Notes under the pieces: model-generated
What the model saw: only the letters and a program-made list of their open reading frames with translations
Told to the model about the DNA's origin: nothing
Databases searched by the model: none
Assembly (NCBI GenBank): GCA_038531945.1
Contig: JBCBBH010000003.1
Span: 806,001 to 870,000 of the forward strand
DNA length: 64,000 nucleotides
Direction: 5' to 3'
Origin: CALBPI01 sp038531945
GTDB lineage: Bacteria; Pseudomonadota; Gammaproteobacteria; Steroidobacterales; Woeseiaceae
In this document: in pieces, positions 51,213 to 60,877 of the stretch
Layout of the letters: every line of letters begins with the position of its first letter
Numbering within the stretch: position 1 is the first letter of the stretch
Translations under genes and position numbers: made by a program

Positions 51213-53456
51213 ATGCAGGATGAACTGAATTTCGAAGGTATCGAGCAGCTGGCGCTGCGCGACTACACCGAGAAAGCGTACCTCGATTATTCGATGTACG
51301 TCATTCTCGATCGTGCGCTTCCGCACGTGGGCGATGGATTGAAGCCGGTGCAGCGTCGCATCGTCTACGCGATGAGCGAATTGAATCTTGGCGCAAAATC
51401 CAAGCCCAAAAAATCTGCGCGTACGGTCGGAGATGTGATCGGAAAATTCCATCCACACGGCGATTCCGCCTGTTACGAGGCGATGGTCTTGATGGCCCAA
51501 CCGTTCTCGTATCGCTACCCGTTGGTGTTTGGCCAGGGCAACTGGGGCTCGCCGGATGATCCCAAATCGTTTGCTGCCATGCGCTACACCGAAGCCAAGT
51601 TGCAACCCTACACCACCACTTTGTTGTTGGAGTTGGGTCAGGGGACGGTGGATTGGCAGCCCAACTTCGATGGCACCATTGATGAACCTGTGGTTTTGCC
51701 AGCACGGTTGCCGAATTTGCTGCTGAATGGCACCAGCGGAATCGCGGTCGGAATGTCGACCGACATTCCGCCACACAACATCAATGAAATCGGTGCGGCT
51801 TTGGTGCACCTGATTGACCACCCACGTGCGACGGTGGCCGACCTTCTCGAGCATCTGCCTGGGCCGGACTTTCCCACGGGTGGCGAAATCATTTCGCCAG
51901 TCAGTGACCTTGCGGCGATCTACGAGACCGGCAATGGGACGCTACGAGTGCGCGCTGTCTGGCACCAGGAAGACGATACTGTCGTCGTGACCGAGCTGCC
52001 GTTCCAGACGTCCGGTGCGAAAGTTGTGGAGCAAGTGTCCGCGCAGCTGCGGAACAAGAAGTTGCCGATGGTGGAGACGATTCGCGACGAATCAGACCAT
52101 GAGGCGCCGGTGCGTCTGGTTGTCGAGTTAAAGTCACGCCGCGTGGATGCTGAAGCGCTGATGTTGCATCTGTTTGCTACAACCGCTTTAGAACGCACTG
52201 TCCGCGTGAACCTGAACGTGATCAGTCTCGCCGGTTCACCACGAGTGTTTGACCTGCGCGGACTGCTACGCGAATGGCTACAGTTTCGCAAAGCGACGGT
52301 CGTTCGCCGACTGGAGCACCGACTCGCGCAGGTGGTCGATCGGTTGCATATTCTCGATGGCCTGCTCGTTGCGTATCTGAATATCGACGAAGTTATCGCG
52401 ATCATTCGAGAGCATGATCAACCGCGTGAAGAGCTAATGTCGCGATTCGATCTGTCGGAGCGGCAAGCGGAAGCCATTCTCAATTTGCGGTTGAGAAATC
52501 TTGCGAAGCTCGAGGAGATGCGTATCCGCGGTGAGCAGGATGAGCTGACTCAGGAACAGCGCGATATCGAAAAGCTGCTGGGTTCTGATGCGCGACTCAA
52601 GACTCTGATGAAGCGCGAAATCAAGGCCGATGTGGAGAGCCACGCGGACCGACGCCGAACCCAGATTGTTGAGCGCGATGCAGCGAAAGCCATGGACGAG
52701 ACTGCGCTTGTCTCGAGCGAACCGGTGACGGTTGTGTTGTCCGAACGTGGTTGGGCGCGTGCAGCGAAAGGGCACGAGATAGATCCAGCTGCTCTGAATT
52801 ACAAAGCGGGCGATGGATTTCTTGCCGCTGCCCGGGGTCGTAGTAATCAGACGGCGTTGTTCGTTGATAGCACCGGGCGAGTGTATAGCGTTTTGGCGCA
52901 CGCGCTGCCGTCAGCGCGAGGGCAGGGCGAGCCATTGTCTGGGCACTTTAATCCGCCTGATGGTGCCGCATTCCGTGGTGTCATGTTTGCGGAGCCGCAA
53001 ACACGCTGGTGCGTAGCGACCAGTGCAGGCTATGGGTTTGTCGTTCGTAGTGAAGCGTTGGTCAGTCGTGCCAAGGCGGGTAAGGCGATGTTGACAGTGC
53101 CACAAGGTGCGCAGGTGCTAGTGCCGCAACGGGCGCCGGCGGATGAGAACTGCCGAATTGCTGCGGTCAGCAACATAGGTCGATTGATTGTCTTTTCATT
53201 AGATGACCTTCCCGAGCTGAATCGCGGCAAAGGCAATAAGGTGATGGACATTCCGCGCAAGAAGTTTGTTGCGGGTGAGGAATGGATGGTCGCTGTCAGC
53301 GTGCTTGCGCCGGGGGATGCGTTGGTCGTGCATTGCGGCGAGCGCCATATGACGCTCAAAGGTGCTGACCTCGACAAGTACGAAGGCACGCGAGGCAATC
53401 GTGGCCAGATGCTCTCACGCAACTATCGCAAAGTGGATCGTCTGTCGAGCGGCTAG
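51213..53456 (+). CDS. parC: DNA topoisomerase IV subunit A
   Basis: 747 residues from ATG 51213. Active-site tyrosine Y125 in AAMRYTEAKL; FHPHGDSACYEAM and the QRRIVYAM entry helix are conserved. The C-terminal beta-pinwheel (about 500-740) shows repeats such as VSNIGRLIVFSLDDLPELNRGKGNKV. Fluoroquinolone-determining region HGDSACYE reads S at the first position, the susceptible state. The stop lies 8 nt from the convergent fimV-like gene. Confidence 0.97.
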   Translation: MQDELNFEGIEQLALRDYTEKAYLDYSMYVILDRALPHVGDGLKPVQRRIVYAMSELNLGAKSKPKKSARTVGDVIGKFHPHGDSACYEAMVLMAQPFSYRYPLVFGQGNWGSPDDPKSFAAMRYTEAKLQPYTTTLLLELGQGTVDWQPNFDGTIDEPVVLPARLPNLLLNGTSGIAVGMSTDIPPHNINEIGAALVHLIDHPRATVADLLEHLPGPDFPTGGEIISPVSDLAAIYETGNGTLRVRAVWHQEDDTVVVTELPFQTSGAKVVEQVSAQLRNKKLPMVETIRDESDHEAPVRLVVELKSRRVDAEALMLHLFATTALERTVRVNLNVISLAGSPRVFDLRGLLREWLQFRKATVVRRLEHRLAQVVDRLHILDGLLVAYLNIDEVIAIIREHDQPREELMSRFDLSERQAEAILNLRLRNLAKLEEMRIRGEQDELTQEQRDIEKLLGSDARLKTLMKREIKADVESHADRRRTQIVERDAAKAMDETALVSSEPVTVVLSERGWARAAKGHEIDPAALNYKAGDGFLAAARGRSNQTALFVDSTGRVYSVLAHALPSARGQGEPLSGHFNPPDGAAFRGVMFAEPQTRWCVATSAGYGFVVRSEALVSRAKAGKAMLTVPQGAQVLVPQRAPADENCRIAAVSNIGRLIVFSLDDLPELNRGKGNKVMDIPRKKFVAGEEWMVAVSVLAPGDALVVHCGERHMTLKGADLDKYEGTRGNRGQMLSRNYRKVDRLSSG

Positions 53457-53463
53457 AAGCGGG

Positions 53464-55269
53464 TTAAGCCTCTTTCGCTGATGGCATGACTTCAGTCGCG
53501 TCGTCGTCTGAAGCACCGCGGTCATCAGCGGGTAACTCGAGCGAGGCGGTGCGCTGACTATCTTCGATGGCCTGCAGGTCATCCTCGACATTCAGAGAAG
53601 CTGTAAACTCCGCGATCGCCGCATCTGCCAAGTCGAGCTCCTCGGCTGTGACATCGTACTCTTCGATGCTCACCTCATAACCGGGAGCCTGCGGCATGTC
53701 GACGGTGTCATCCTCCACAGCGGGCATGTTGACGGTCGGTTCCTCGGATGCGGTGTTGTGCGTGGTGCGCATCTTGAGGGCTTGCTCTGCCAGTTCCTTT
53801 TGGATCTGCTGTGTGCGCGATAGCTCCGCCTCGTAATCCTGCTCCAACATCTCTTGGGTCTGAGAGTCGAGCCAGTCGACTTCCTCTATGCCTGTCAACG
53901 TAGGCGTACCGACTTCAAAGTCCAAATCGAGCGCTTCGGTTGGACTCAGCTCAAAATCAATACTGGCAAACTGGTCAGGTGCCTCGAATTCGATGCTACC
54001 GTCAGAAACCGGGGCGTTGATCATCGGTTGCGCAGCCGCTGGTGCACTGCGTGCGGCGGTCGGGACCGGTGCCGAGTCCAGATTTGCAGGTACTCGCTGG
54101 CGCTCCGGTTGCAGGTTTCGTGATGCCTCGATTCGACGCCGGCGTGCGCTGATGCCGAGCAGCAGTTGCAGAGCAACCCATGCCCCGATGACGAGGCAGA
54201 CTCCTGCAAGTACGGCGCCGATGCGCGCGCCCCAGCCGATTTCATCGGCAGGGGTGGATGTTACGGAGGGCGGCGTCTCCAGCCCCGATGCGGTCAGTGC
54301 CGCTTCGGTATCGACGCTCGCTAGCTCTGCCTCCGCCTCTGGAGATTCCGTTGGGACTTCTTTGAACGGGCTGTCATCCTGACTCAGAACGCTAAGCAAC
54401 GCTGCGGTGCGATCCGTCTGCGTCGTCGATGTGACGTTGGCGACGGCGGCGTCCTCGACGGTGGCATCGTTCGCTGCGGTCGGCATGACATCAACGGGTG
54501 TGTCGATCGACGCTGTATCCATCGATGACACCGCGTCGGACGCTGTCTGTGCTGATGCTACAGTCGGTTGTGATTCTGCAGGCGCGCCACCATCGACACT
54601 TGCGTTGAACCCTTCCGGCAGCATCAAGACAGCGCCGGCAACGAGTCGATCGGCGTTACCGCCGACAAACGCCGTCGGGTTGGCGGCAACTACCTCGTCG
54701 ATCAATCGCCAGTGCTGGCCGTTCGCCGCACCCATTCTGTCGACGATTTCCCATAAGGTATCGCCACTGACGACCGTGTATTGATTGCCACTGATCGGAT
54801 TCGCCGCGCGTTGACGTCTGGCGACCGGCCCCGCGGCCGCGACCCGCGTCGGCTCACGCGAGCTTGACGAAGCGCTGACACGACTGGCGCTGAGTTGGCG
54901 GTTTTGTTCGGTCAGTCGGCTCGCCGGATCGATAAACACGTCGTACCGCCGAGTCAGTTTTGCTTCACCGGAACACTGTGCTTGAAGTGTGAAGCTCAAC
55001 ACCGGTTCGCGCACGGCCTGGGTAGATCTCAGTACCAGCGAATTGCCGATACGTTCGATACGCAAAAGACCAGGCCTGTAGCCATCCGGCGATATGCTGA
55101 AGCAACTGGTGGGTGTGGTCGATGCAGTACTGATCGGGATCTCGATGAGCAAGCGCTCCCCCAATGCTGACCTGACCGTTGCCTCACCCAGCGATAGCGC
55201 TTGTGCCGCGGTACTCGAAAACAGCAACACCCCCGCTGCCGCGACCCCTGAAATTGTTTTGGTTTTCAT
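53464..55269 (-). CDS. fimV: FimV-like LysM protein lacking the usual C-terminal TPR domain
   Basis: 601 residues. Signal peptide (SGVAAAGVLLFSSTAAQA, directly followed by LSLGEATVRSALGERLLIEI, the FimV/HubP N-terminal domain). LysM (about 168-215, YTVVSGDTLWEI), one membrane segment near 345-370 and a long acidic cytoplasmic region with aspartate/glutamate-rich repeats. The conserved C-terminal FimV helix bundle (LARAYIDMGD...) is not visible, and the protein is about two thirds of typical length. Polar organiser for type IV pili and flagella in other bacteria. Its ATG shares one base with the stop of the FimX-like gene. Confidence 0.85.
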   Translation of the reverse strand: MKTKTISGVAAAGVLLFSSTAAQALSLGEATVRSALGERLLIEIPISTASTTPTSCFSISPDGYRPGLLRIERIGNSLVLRSTQAVREPVLSFTLQAQCSGEAKLTRRYDVFIDPASRLTEQNRQLSASRVSASSSSREPTRVAAAGPVARRQRAANPISGNQYTVVSGDTLWEIVDRMGAANGQHWRLIDEVVAANPTAFVGGNADRLVAGAVLMLPEGFNASVDGGAPAESQPTVASAQTASDAVSSMDTASIDTPVDVMPTAANDATVEDAAVANVTSTTQTDRTAALLSVLSQDDSPFKEVPTESPEAEAELASVDTEAALTASGLETPPSVTSTPADEIGWGARIGAVLAGVCLVIGAWVALQLLLGISARRRRIEASRNLQPERQRVPANLDSAPVPTAARSAPAAAQPMINAPVSDGSIEFEAPDQFASIDFELSPTEALDLDFEVGTPTLTGIEEVDWLDSQTQEMLEQDYEAELSRTQQIQKELAEQALKMRTTHNTASEEPTVNMPAVEDDTVDMPQAPGYEVSIEEYDVTAEELDLADAAIAEFTASLNVEDDLQAIEDSQRTASLELPADDRGASDDDATEVMPSAKEA

Positions 55270-57404
55270 CAGGCAGACTCCTGCAGGACAACTTCTGGTT
55301 CTTGTACGTAGTGTCCTTGCATGTAACTAATCCCCAACTGCCAGAGGGCTGCCATGGTGTTGGCATCCTCCACTTTTTCCGCGATCGTATTGATGCCGCG
55401 TTCTTTGGCGATACTGACCAGCTTACTGGTTGCCGCATGGGCTTCGGAATCGCTCGATAGTGCAGAGATTAACGCACCGTCAATCTTTGCGAAATCCAGA
55501 GGAAACGATTGCAGTAGCTTGCTGGCCTGTGCATCGCGTCCCAAGTGTTCGATCGCAAAGCTCGCGCCCATGGTTCGTACCATTTGAGCGACGCGCGCAG
55601 TAGCTTTCAAATACTTCAGTGCTATGGCTTCCGGTACCTGGAAGCAGAGCATGGCCGGCGGTACGTTGCCCCGAGCGACCATCGCCTTCAACCAAGGCAA
55701 GAATGACTTGTCGGCCAGAGATTGTTCAGACAAGCGAATAAACACCATTCCCGGCTGGCGCTCCCGACACAGTGCCAAAGCAGCGCCGATGACCCAGCGA
55801 TCCAGCGCCTGCATCATGTTGTTGCGTCGGGCGACGGGCAAAAATTCGGATGGCGCGACCGATTCGCCTTGTTCGTCCACCATCCGAACAAGCAGATCAA
55901 ACAAGGACTGACCTTCACCATCGAGCGCGGCGATCGGTTGTTGCAGCAGTCGGAATCGATTTTCTTTCAGCGCGTTGGTAAGGCGTTTCACCCATACCGC
56001 ATCATGTCGGCGTATACGGGTGTCCTCTTCACTCGCCGTCTCGATCTGCACGGCACCCGGATCGCCGGATTGTCTCGCCTCGCGGTAATTCGCTTCCGCT
56101 TTTTCAATGAGGCCGGCAGGCGTCTTCACAAGGTCACCGAATGGGCAAAGTCCGATCGAGCAACTCAATCGAATCGTGCGCTCGCCGGCTTCGAAAGTGT
56201 GGTCGCGGATGGTCTGTACAAGCGCGTCGCTCCACGCAATGGCATCTTGTTCAGAGCCGCGTTCGATAAGGACAGTAAATGCGGTCCCTTCAAATCGTCC
56301 TGCGATATCGCTTTTTTCAATTCGCTTGCGCAACAGTTCCGCGAACTCCGCAATGGCTTCTTCGCTGCGGATGACGCCGAGATCATCGCGCACGCGCTTG
56401 AAGTCATCAATCCGAATCCAGGCCAACAAACGCATGCCGCTTTCGATCGGTTGCTTGAGTCGATGTGTCATCAACTTCAGGAAGTGCTGGCGGTGATAAA
56501 GAAACGTGCTTTGGTCTTTCGTTATCGCATCACGCATTAACGACGTGCTGCGCTTGTCCTCTTTTTCTTCGGCCTTGATCGCAATGCGCACGGCCGGTTC
56601 GCCGTCGAAGGTTGCGGCCTGCAGAACCATCTGCACTTCCTTCGATTCGCCGTACTGCTCGCTGGTCTTGACGTCGAGAGGTGCATCCGTCCATTTGTTC
56701 TTCGCCACAGCGACCAGTGCACCTTTGATCGTTGCTTGACTATCGGCGTGAACGAGATCCATGACGGGTATTGCGGTACCGTCTGAATCATCATCGAGTT
56801 TGAACAGGGTTTGCCACGCCTTGTTGGTCTCAGCGACGATACCCTCCTGAACGAGCGCAATCGCATCGGCGGTGTTTTCCATCAAACTGGCAATGTGCTG
56901 CTGCGTCTTGACCGCCGCCGTGCGGTCGAGTGCGACTCGCTGGTTTAGCGAGACGCGGTCAACACTGCGCGCGAGTGTGCTCTTCAAGCGCAGTGTTTGG
57001 CCGAGTGTGACGACGTCTGCAGCACCGAGTTGCATGAATTCGCCCGCGACCCGTTCGTCGAATGCCTCGCTGAGGATCAAAACAACGTTATCAACACTTT
57101 TTTCTTTGACTCTTTCGATGTCTGTGCCGATCGTTTCGTTTTCCCGGATGACGACAAGCGCACCACCGTCGAGGTCAGCGCTGCAGTAGTCAGCAACCTG
57201 CGGGTGCCATGTGCAACGTGCTGCGATGTGGCATTCGCGCAGCGCACGATTCAACGCTTCGCAATCCTCCTGGATTGGTGAAATCACGTCGACGTCGATG
57301 CTGATTGGATGCGCCAAGGCGAAATTCCCGTTGTCGGATGGGCGATACGCCCGATGAGCCATTGCCAATAATCTTATTACAGAGGGTTCTGCCTGACCTT
57401 TCAT
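55269..57404 (-). CDS. FimX-like protein with degenerate REC, PAS, GGDEF and EAL domains
   Basis: 711 residues (ATG 57404; ATG 57362 possible). Same order and length as FimX of Pseudomonas: receiver-like (about 35-150) without the acidic phospho-acceptor, PAS (about 165-280), GGDEF-like (about 295-455; the signature reads FEGTAF) and EAL-like (about 470-705; EAL reads DLL in LFDLLVRMVDE). Both catalytic motifs are lost, so it should be a c-di-GMP receptor and not an enzyme; the C-terminal LQ/QGHYVQEP is conserved. In FimX this binding controls pilus assembly at the pole. Co-transcribed with the FimV-like gene. Confidence 0.85.
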   Translation of the reverse strand: MKGQAEPSVIRLLAMAHRAYRPSDNGNFALAHPISIDVDVISPIQEDCEALNRALRECHIAARCTWHPQVADYCSADLDGGALVVIRENETIGTDIERVKEKSVDNVVLILSEAFDERVAGEFMQLGAADVVTLGQTLRLKSTLARSVDRVSLNQRVALDRTAAVKTQQHIASLMENTADAIALVQEGIVAETNKAWQTLFKLDDDSDGTAIPVMDLVHADSQATIKGALVAVAKNKWTDAPLDVKTSEQYGESKEVQMVLQAATFDGEPAVRIAIKAEEKEDKRSTSLMRDAITKDQSTFLYHRQHFLKLMTHRLKQPIESGMRLLAWIRIDDFKRVRDDLGVIRSEEAIAEFAELLRKRIEKSDIAGRFEGTAFTVLIERGSEQDAIAWSDALVQTIRDHTFEAGERTIRLSCSIGLCPFGDLVKTPAGLIEKAEANYREARQSGDPGAVQIETASEEDTRIRRHDAVWVKRLTNALKENRFRLLQQPIAALDGEGQSLFDLLVRMVDEQGESVAPSEFLPVARRNNMMQALDRWVIGAALALCRERQPGMVFIRLSEQSLADKSFLPWLKAMVARGNVPPAMLCFQVPEAIALKYLKATARVAQMVRTMGASFAIEHLGRDAQASKLLQSFPLDFAKIDGALISALSSDSEAHAATSKLVSIAKERGINTIAEKVEDANTMAALWQLGISYMQGHYVQEPEVVLQESA

Positions 57405-57562
57405 AAGCCGTCAAAACGTGACGCAGTTCCGTGTTATGGGTGCAACGAGCGCGAATTTGGTCCCAGATTTGGTAATCCGCCGGAACAACTACAACGGTTC
57501 AAGAGCCGAAGCGACACTGGTACGATACCCGGGATTTTTTGATCTCAGGTCAACCCAAAGCC

Positions 57563-58129
57563 ATGGCGACTTACAACACCAACGAATTCCGATCCGGTTT
57601 GAAGATCCTTCTGGACGGCGATCCGTACAACATCGTGGAGAATGAGTTCGTAAAGCCTGGCAAAGGTCAGGCTTTCAATCGCGTCAAAGTCAAGAATCTG
57701 AAGACCAACAAGGTGCTCGACAAGACGTTCAAATCGGGTGAGTCAGTTGAGGCGGCTGACGTCATGGAAACAGATATGCAGTACCTCTATTCCGATGGTG
57801 AGTTCTGGCATTTCATGGAACCGAACACCTATGAACAGTACGCCGCGTCCGAGGCGGCGGTGTCGGAGTCCGCTCAGTGGCTGAAAGATCAGGATGTTTG
57901 CAGCGTCACGCTATGGAACAACGTGCCGCTCGCGGTTGAACCCCCGAACTTTGTCGAGTTGAAGATCGTTGAAACGGACCCCGGCTTGAAGGGCGATACC
58001 GCACAGGGCGGGGTCAAGCCGGCCCGCCTTGAAACCGGCGCGTCAGTGCGAGTCCCGTTGTTCCTTGAGGAAGGCGAGATCATTCGCGTGGACACCCGTT
58101 CCGGAGAGTATGTGTCACGCGTGAAGTAG
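57563..58129 (+). CDS. efp: translation elongation factor P
   Basis: 188 residues from ATG 57563. The loop KPGKGQAF puts lysine at position 34 exactly as in E. coli EF-P, the residue (R)-beta-lysylated by EpmA. Domains: KOW-like N-terminal (1-65) and two OB folds; the end IIRVDTRSGEYVSRVK is canonical. It relieves ribosome stalling at polyproline. Convergent with msrC, which is in the epmA operon. Confidence 0.97.
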   Translation: MATYNTNEFRSGLKILLDGDPYNIVENEFVKPGKGQAFNRVKVKNLKTNKVLDKTFKSGESVEAADVMETDMQYLYSDGEFWHFMEPNTYEQYAASEAAVSESAQWLKDQDVCSVTLWNNVPLAVEPPNFVELKIVETDPGLKGDTAQGGVKPARLETGASVRVPLFLEEGEIIRVDTRSGEYVSRVK

Positions 58130-58136
58130 TGCGCGC

Positions 58137-58622
58137 TCAAATTCCGATTGATCGAGATTCACGACCGATGATTTCGGACACGAGCGTCGCGATCGGAACG
58201 AGACCCTGCGCATCCTCATCACTGAATCGCGCGTGGATCGGGCTATCGATGTCAAGCACGCCGATCACCGCTCCATCGCGGCGAATCGGGAGTACGATTT
58301 CAGACATGCTGTTTGCATCGCATGCAATGTGCCCGTCGAACGCGTGGACATCGTCGACAAGCTGAATGCGGTCCTGTGCAACGGCAGTGCCGCAGACGCC
58401 ACTGCCAACAGGGATTCGAACACATGCGCTCTTGCCTTGGAACGGGCCGAGCACCAACTCACCATCGCGCAGAAGGTAGAACCCGGCCCAGTTGACCGCG
58501 TGCAGGGCATCGAACAAGAGCGCCGCCACATTTGCGAGGTTGGCCAACGCGTTCGGTTCATTGTCAGTCACTGCTTTTGCTTGTGCCAACAACAGCTCGT
58601 AGTCCAGGCTCGGGTGCGTCAT
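58137..58622 (-). CDS. msrC: free methionine (R)-sulfoxide reductase
   Basis: 161-residue GAF protein. Cysteines C67, C77 and C101 (GKSACVRIPVGSGVCG and HIACDANSMSEIV) have the same spacing (10 and 24) as C84, C94 and C118 of the E. coli enzyme. It reduces free methionine R-sulfoxide with thioredoxin. Last gene of the sco-pcuAC-psd-epmA-msrC unit (4-nt gap from epmA). Confidence 0.94.
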   Translation of the reverse strand: MTHPSLDYELLLAQAKAVTDNEPNALANLANVAALLFDALHAVNWAGFYLLRDGELVLGPFQGKSACVRIPVGSGVCGTAVAQDRIQLVDDVHAFDGHIACDANSMSEIVLPIRRDGAVIGVLDIDSPIHARFSDEDAQGLVPIATLVSEIIGRESRSIGI

Positions 58623-58626
58623 CCGA

Positions 58627-59580
58627 TTAGTTTCCCGTTTTGAATGAAATTACATCCGCAATATCTTTGGTCGGAATTGCGGACATCAATAGGCGTTCGA
58701 TTCCCATCGCAACGCCGGCGCAGTCTGGAAGGCCATGCTCAAGGGCCGCAAGCAACGATTCGTCGATTGGTTGCGGTGTTTGTCCGCGCTGCAGTCGCTT
58801 TTCGTTATCAGCTTTGAACCGTCGCCGTTGCTCCACGCTGTCGGTCAACTCGACGAAGCCATTCGCGAGTTCATTGCCGCCGAGATAGATTTCGAAGCGC
58901 AACGCACGATCGCCATTGTCATTCAGCTTTGCGAGTGAAGCCTGACTGGCTGGGAAATGGGTTACCACCGACAGATCGCTGGGTTTGAACCCACTCGCGA
59001 CGCTTGTGTCGAAGAGCCAGCCAAGTAACGCGTCGCGCTCGCCGTCTAATGCACTGTAGACTTCCGATCCCGCGAGGCGCTGTAGGGTTGCAGCGTCCAT
59101 CTCGCTGTTGTGCCCGACCGCCGCGTTCAGCCATTCGTCGTAGGTTGCGATCCGTTGTACGACGGTTTGATCAACCCCGATGGTTTGCAGCGTAGAGCGA
59201 ATGAGTGACACGGCATCCGCGATAATTTGGTCCAGATCGAATCCGAGTCGATACCACTCGAGCATGGTGAACTCGGGTTCATGTCGCCGACCGCTCTCAC
59301 CCTCTCGAAAGACCGCACCAATTTCGAAGATGTCTGGCCATCCAGCCGCCAGCAGTCGCTTCATTGGATACTCGGCCGAGGTCCTGAGAAATCTCTGTTG
59401 ACCGTCCGTCATACTGCCAACAGTAAAACTCTCGGTTGCCGGCTCGGTGACCGGTGCGGGGTGGAATACGGGCGTAGTGACTTCGAGAACGCGCTGCAGT
59501 GCCATGTAATCCCGAATTGCGTTGATCGCTGCTGCCCGTGTTCGCGCGTTTTCGAGCGTGCACGAAGGTTGCCAGTTCAA
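58627..59580 (-). CDS. epmA: EF-P beta-lysyltransferase (EpmA/GenX/PoxA)
   Basis: 317 residues, class II LysRS-like catalytic core without the anticodon-binding domain. FHPAPVTEPATESF, RFLRTSAEYPMKRLLAAGWPDIFEIGAVFREGE, HEPEFTMLEWY (motif 2) and GVAMGIERLLMSAI (motif 3). It attaches (R)-beta-lysine to EF-P K34. EpmB, which makes the beta-lysine, is not in this window. Its start overlaps the psd 3' end by 4 nt. Confidence 0.95.
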   Translation of the reverse strand: MNWQPSCTLENARTRAAAINAIRDYMALQRVLEVTTPVFHPAPVTEPATESFTVGSMTDGQQRFLRTSAEYPMKRLLAAGWPDIFEIGAVFREGESGRRHEPEFTMLEWYRLGFDLDQIIADAVSLIRSTLQTIGVDQTVVQRIATYDEWLNAAVGHNSEMDAATLQRLAGSEVYSALDGERDALLGWLFDTSVASGFKPSDLSVVTHFPASQASLAKLNDNGDRALRFEIYLGGNELANGFVELTDSVEQRRRFKADNEKRLQRGQTPQPIDESLLAALEHGLPDCAGVAMGIERLLMSAIPTKDIADVISFKTGN

Positions 59581-60440
59581 GCGCTCAACGCCGGTGTTGC
59601 GAGCGTCTCACCCATCTTGACCTTGGACCCTTCACTCAACGATTCGGTGAGGTCATAGCCGCTTGGAAGCAAAACGATAACGGTGGAGCCGAGATTGAAC
59701 CAGCCCAGGGTGTCGCCTCGGGTCAGTCGCTCGGGCGGGCACGGCAGGTTTTGTGTCTGACCGACGGAGCCGGCCGAAAGCGCCTCGTGCCATGGTGTGG
59801 AAATACTGCCGACATTCAACGCGCCGACCATGATCAGTGCGGCATCGGCGCCGCCCGGTCCAAAACAAAAAACGCGCCGCTCATTGCGAGCAAACAGTCG
59901 AGGTACCGCGGCCGCAGTAGCCTTATTGACAGAAAATAACTGTCCGGGAATATGCCGATGCGTGCTCACCACAGAGCTGATTGGTGAGTGCACCCGGTGG
60001 TAGTCATGTGGCGCCAGGTAGATTGTCACGAACGACCCACCGACAAAATGCTCGGCTTGTTCACTCGATCCGATCAACCGATCTACCCGATAACGGAATC
60101 CTTTCGCTTGAATAAGCTGTCCGTCCTCAATCGGCCCGCACTGACTCACCACACCGTCACAGGGAGTGATCACCGCCGGTGCGGTATCGAGCGGACGACA
60201 CCCGGGTTTCAACGTACGCGTGAAAAAAGCGTTCAGATTGGGATAACCGTTTGGGATCGACTGTGCCGCTTCGGCTTCGTTAATCCCCATGAGCCGCGAG
60301 AACCCGCGTATCAACAGATTCTTAAACCAGACAGTTTCGCGATGGGACAACCACGCCATCGCGCGGGTGATCGCGAATTGCGGCAAAACATATTGAAGTG
60401 CGACGAAAACGCCGCGTCCGAATGCTCGTAGTGCCTTCAC
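59577..60440 (-). CDS. psd: phosphatidylserine decarboxylase
   Basis: 287 residues, GTG start at 60440 sharing one base with the pcuAC stop. The self-cleavage motif LGST (250-253) in WFNLGSTVIVLLP yields the pyruvoyl group at S252; the catalytic D95 (TPCDGVV) and APHDYHRVHSP are present. Makes phosphatidylethanolamine at the inner membrane. Confidence 0.95.
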   Translation of the reverse strand: MKALRAFGRGVFVALQYVLPQFAITRAMAWLSHRETVWFKNLLIRGFSRLMGINEAEAAQSIPNGYPNLNAFFTRTLKPGCRPLDTAPAVITPCDGVVSQCGPIEDGQLIQAKGFRYRVDRLIGSSEQAEHFVGGSFVTIYLAPHDYHRVHSPISSVVSTHRHIPGQLFSVNKATAAAVPRLFARNERRVFCFGPGGADAALIMVGALNVGSISTPWHEALSAGSVGQTQNLPCPPERLTRGDTLGWFNLGSTVIVLLPSGYDLTESLSEGSKVKMGETLATPALSA

Positions 60441-60874
60441 TACGGCGCCTGCCTACTGACCGCGACGTTCATTTCGAGGACGAGCTTTGAGTCCGCATAG
60501 AATGCGAGAGGAATCACATCCAATTCGCTGATCGGAGAAACCGGCTTCATCAGCATCAGGTGTGTGCCGCCCGGAGACAGTGTGACGCTACCGCCCGGCG
60601 GGATGTCCACTGCGCTGACGGCGCGCATTTGCATCACGCCATCGTGCATCTCGGTTTTATGGATCTCGACTCTCTGGAATTTGGCGCTGCGAACTTCGGT
60701 GATCGACAGCGCGACGGTGGCGTGGTTATTGATGGTCATATAGCCAGCAGACGGCATCCCAGGGGGTGTGAGTCGGATCCACGCGCCATCCGTCGAGATA
60801 GGTGAGTCCTGCCCACAAGCGGACAGCTGTATGAGGAGGAGGGCGAACACCAGAAATTGCAGCAGTGGTTTCAT
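60440..60874 (-). CDS. periplasmic copper chaperone PCuAC, lipoprotein
   Basis: 144 residues. Lipobox LIQLSAC (C20). The copper site H-x10-M-x21-H-x-M is exact: H72, M83, H105, M107. It delivers Cu(I) to the CuA centre of cytochrome oxidase with Sco. sco is directly upstream (3-nt gap). No cytochrome oxidase genes occur in the window. Confidence 0.93.
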   Translation of the reverse strand: MKPLLQFLVFALLLIQLSACGQDSPISTDGAWIRLTPPGMPSAGYMTINNHATVALSITEVRSAKFQRVEIHKTEMHDGVMQMRAVSAVDIPPGGSVTLSPGGTHLMLMKPVSPISELDVIPLAFYADSKLVLEMNVAVSRQAP

Positions 60875-60877
60875 TGA

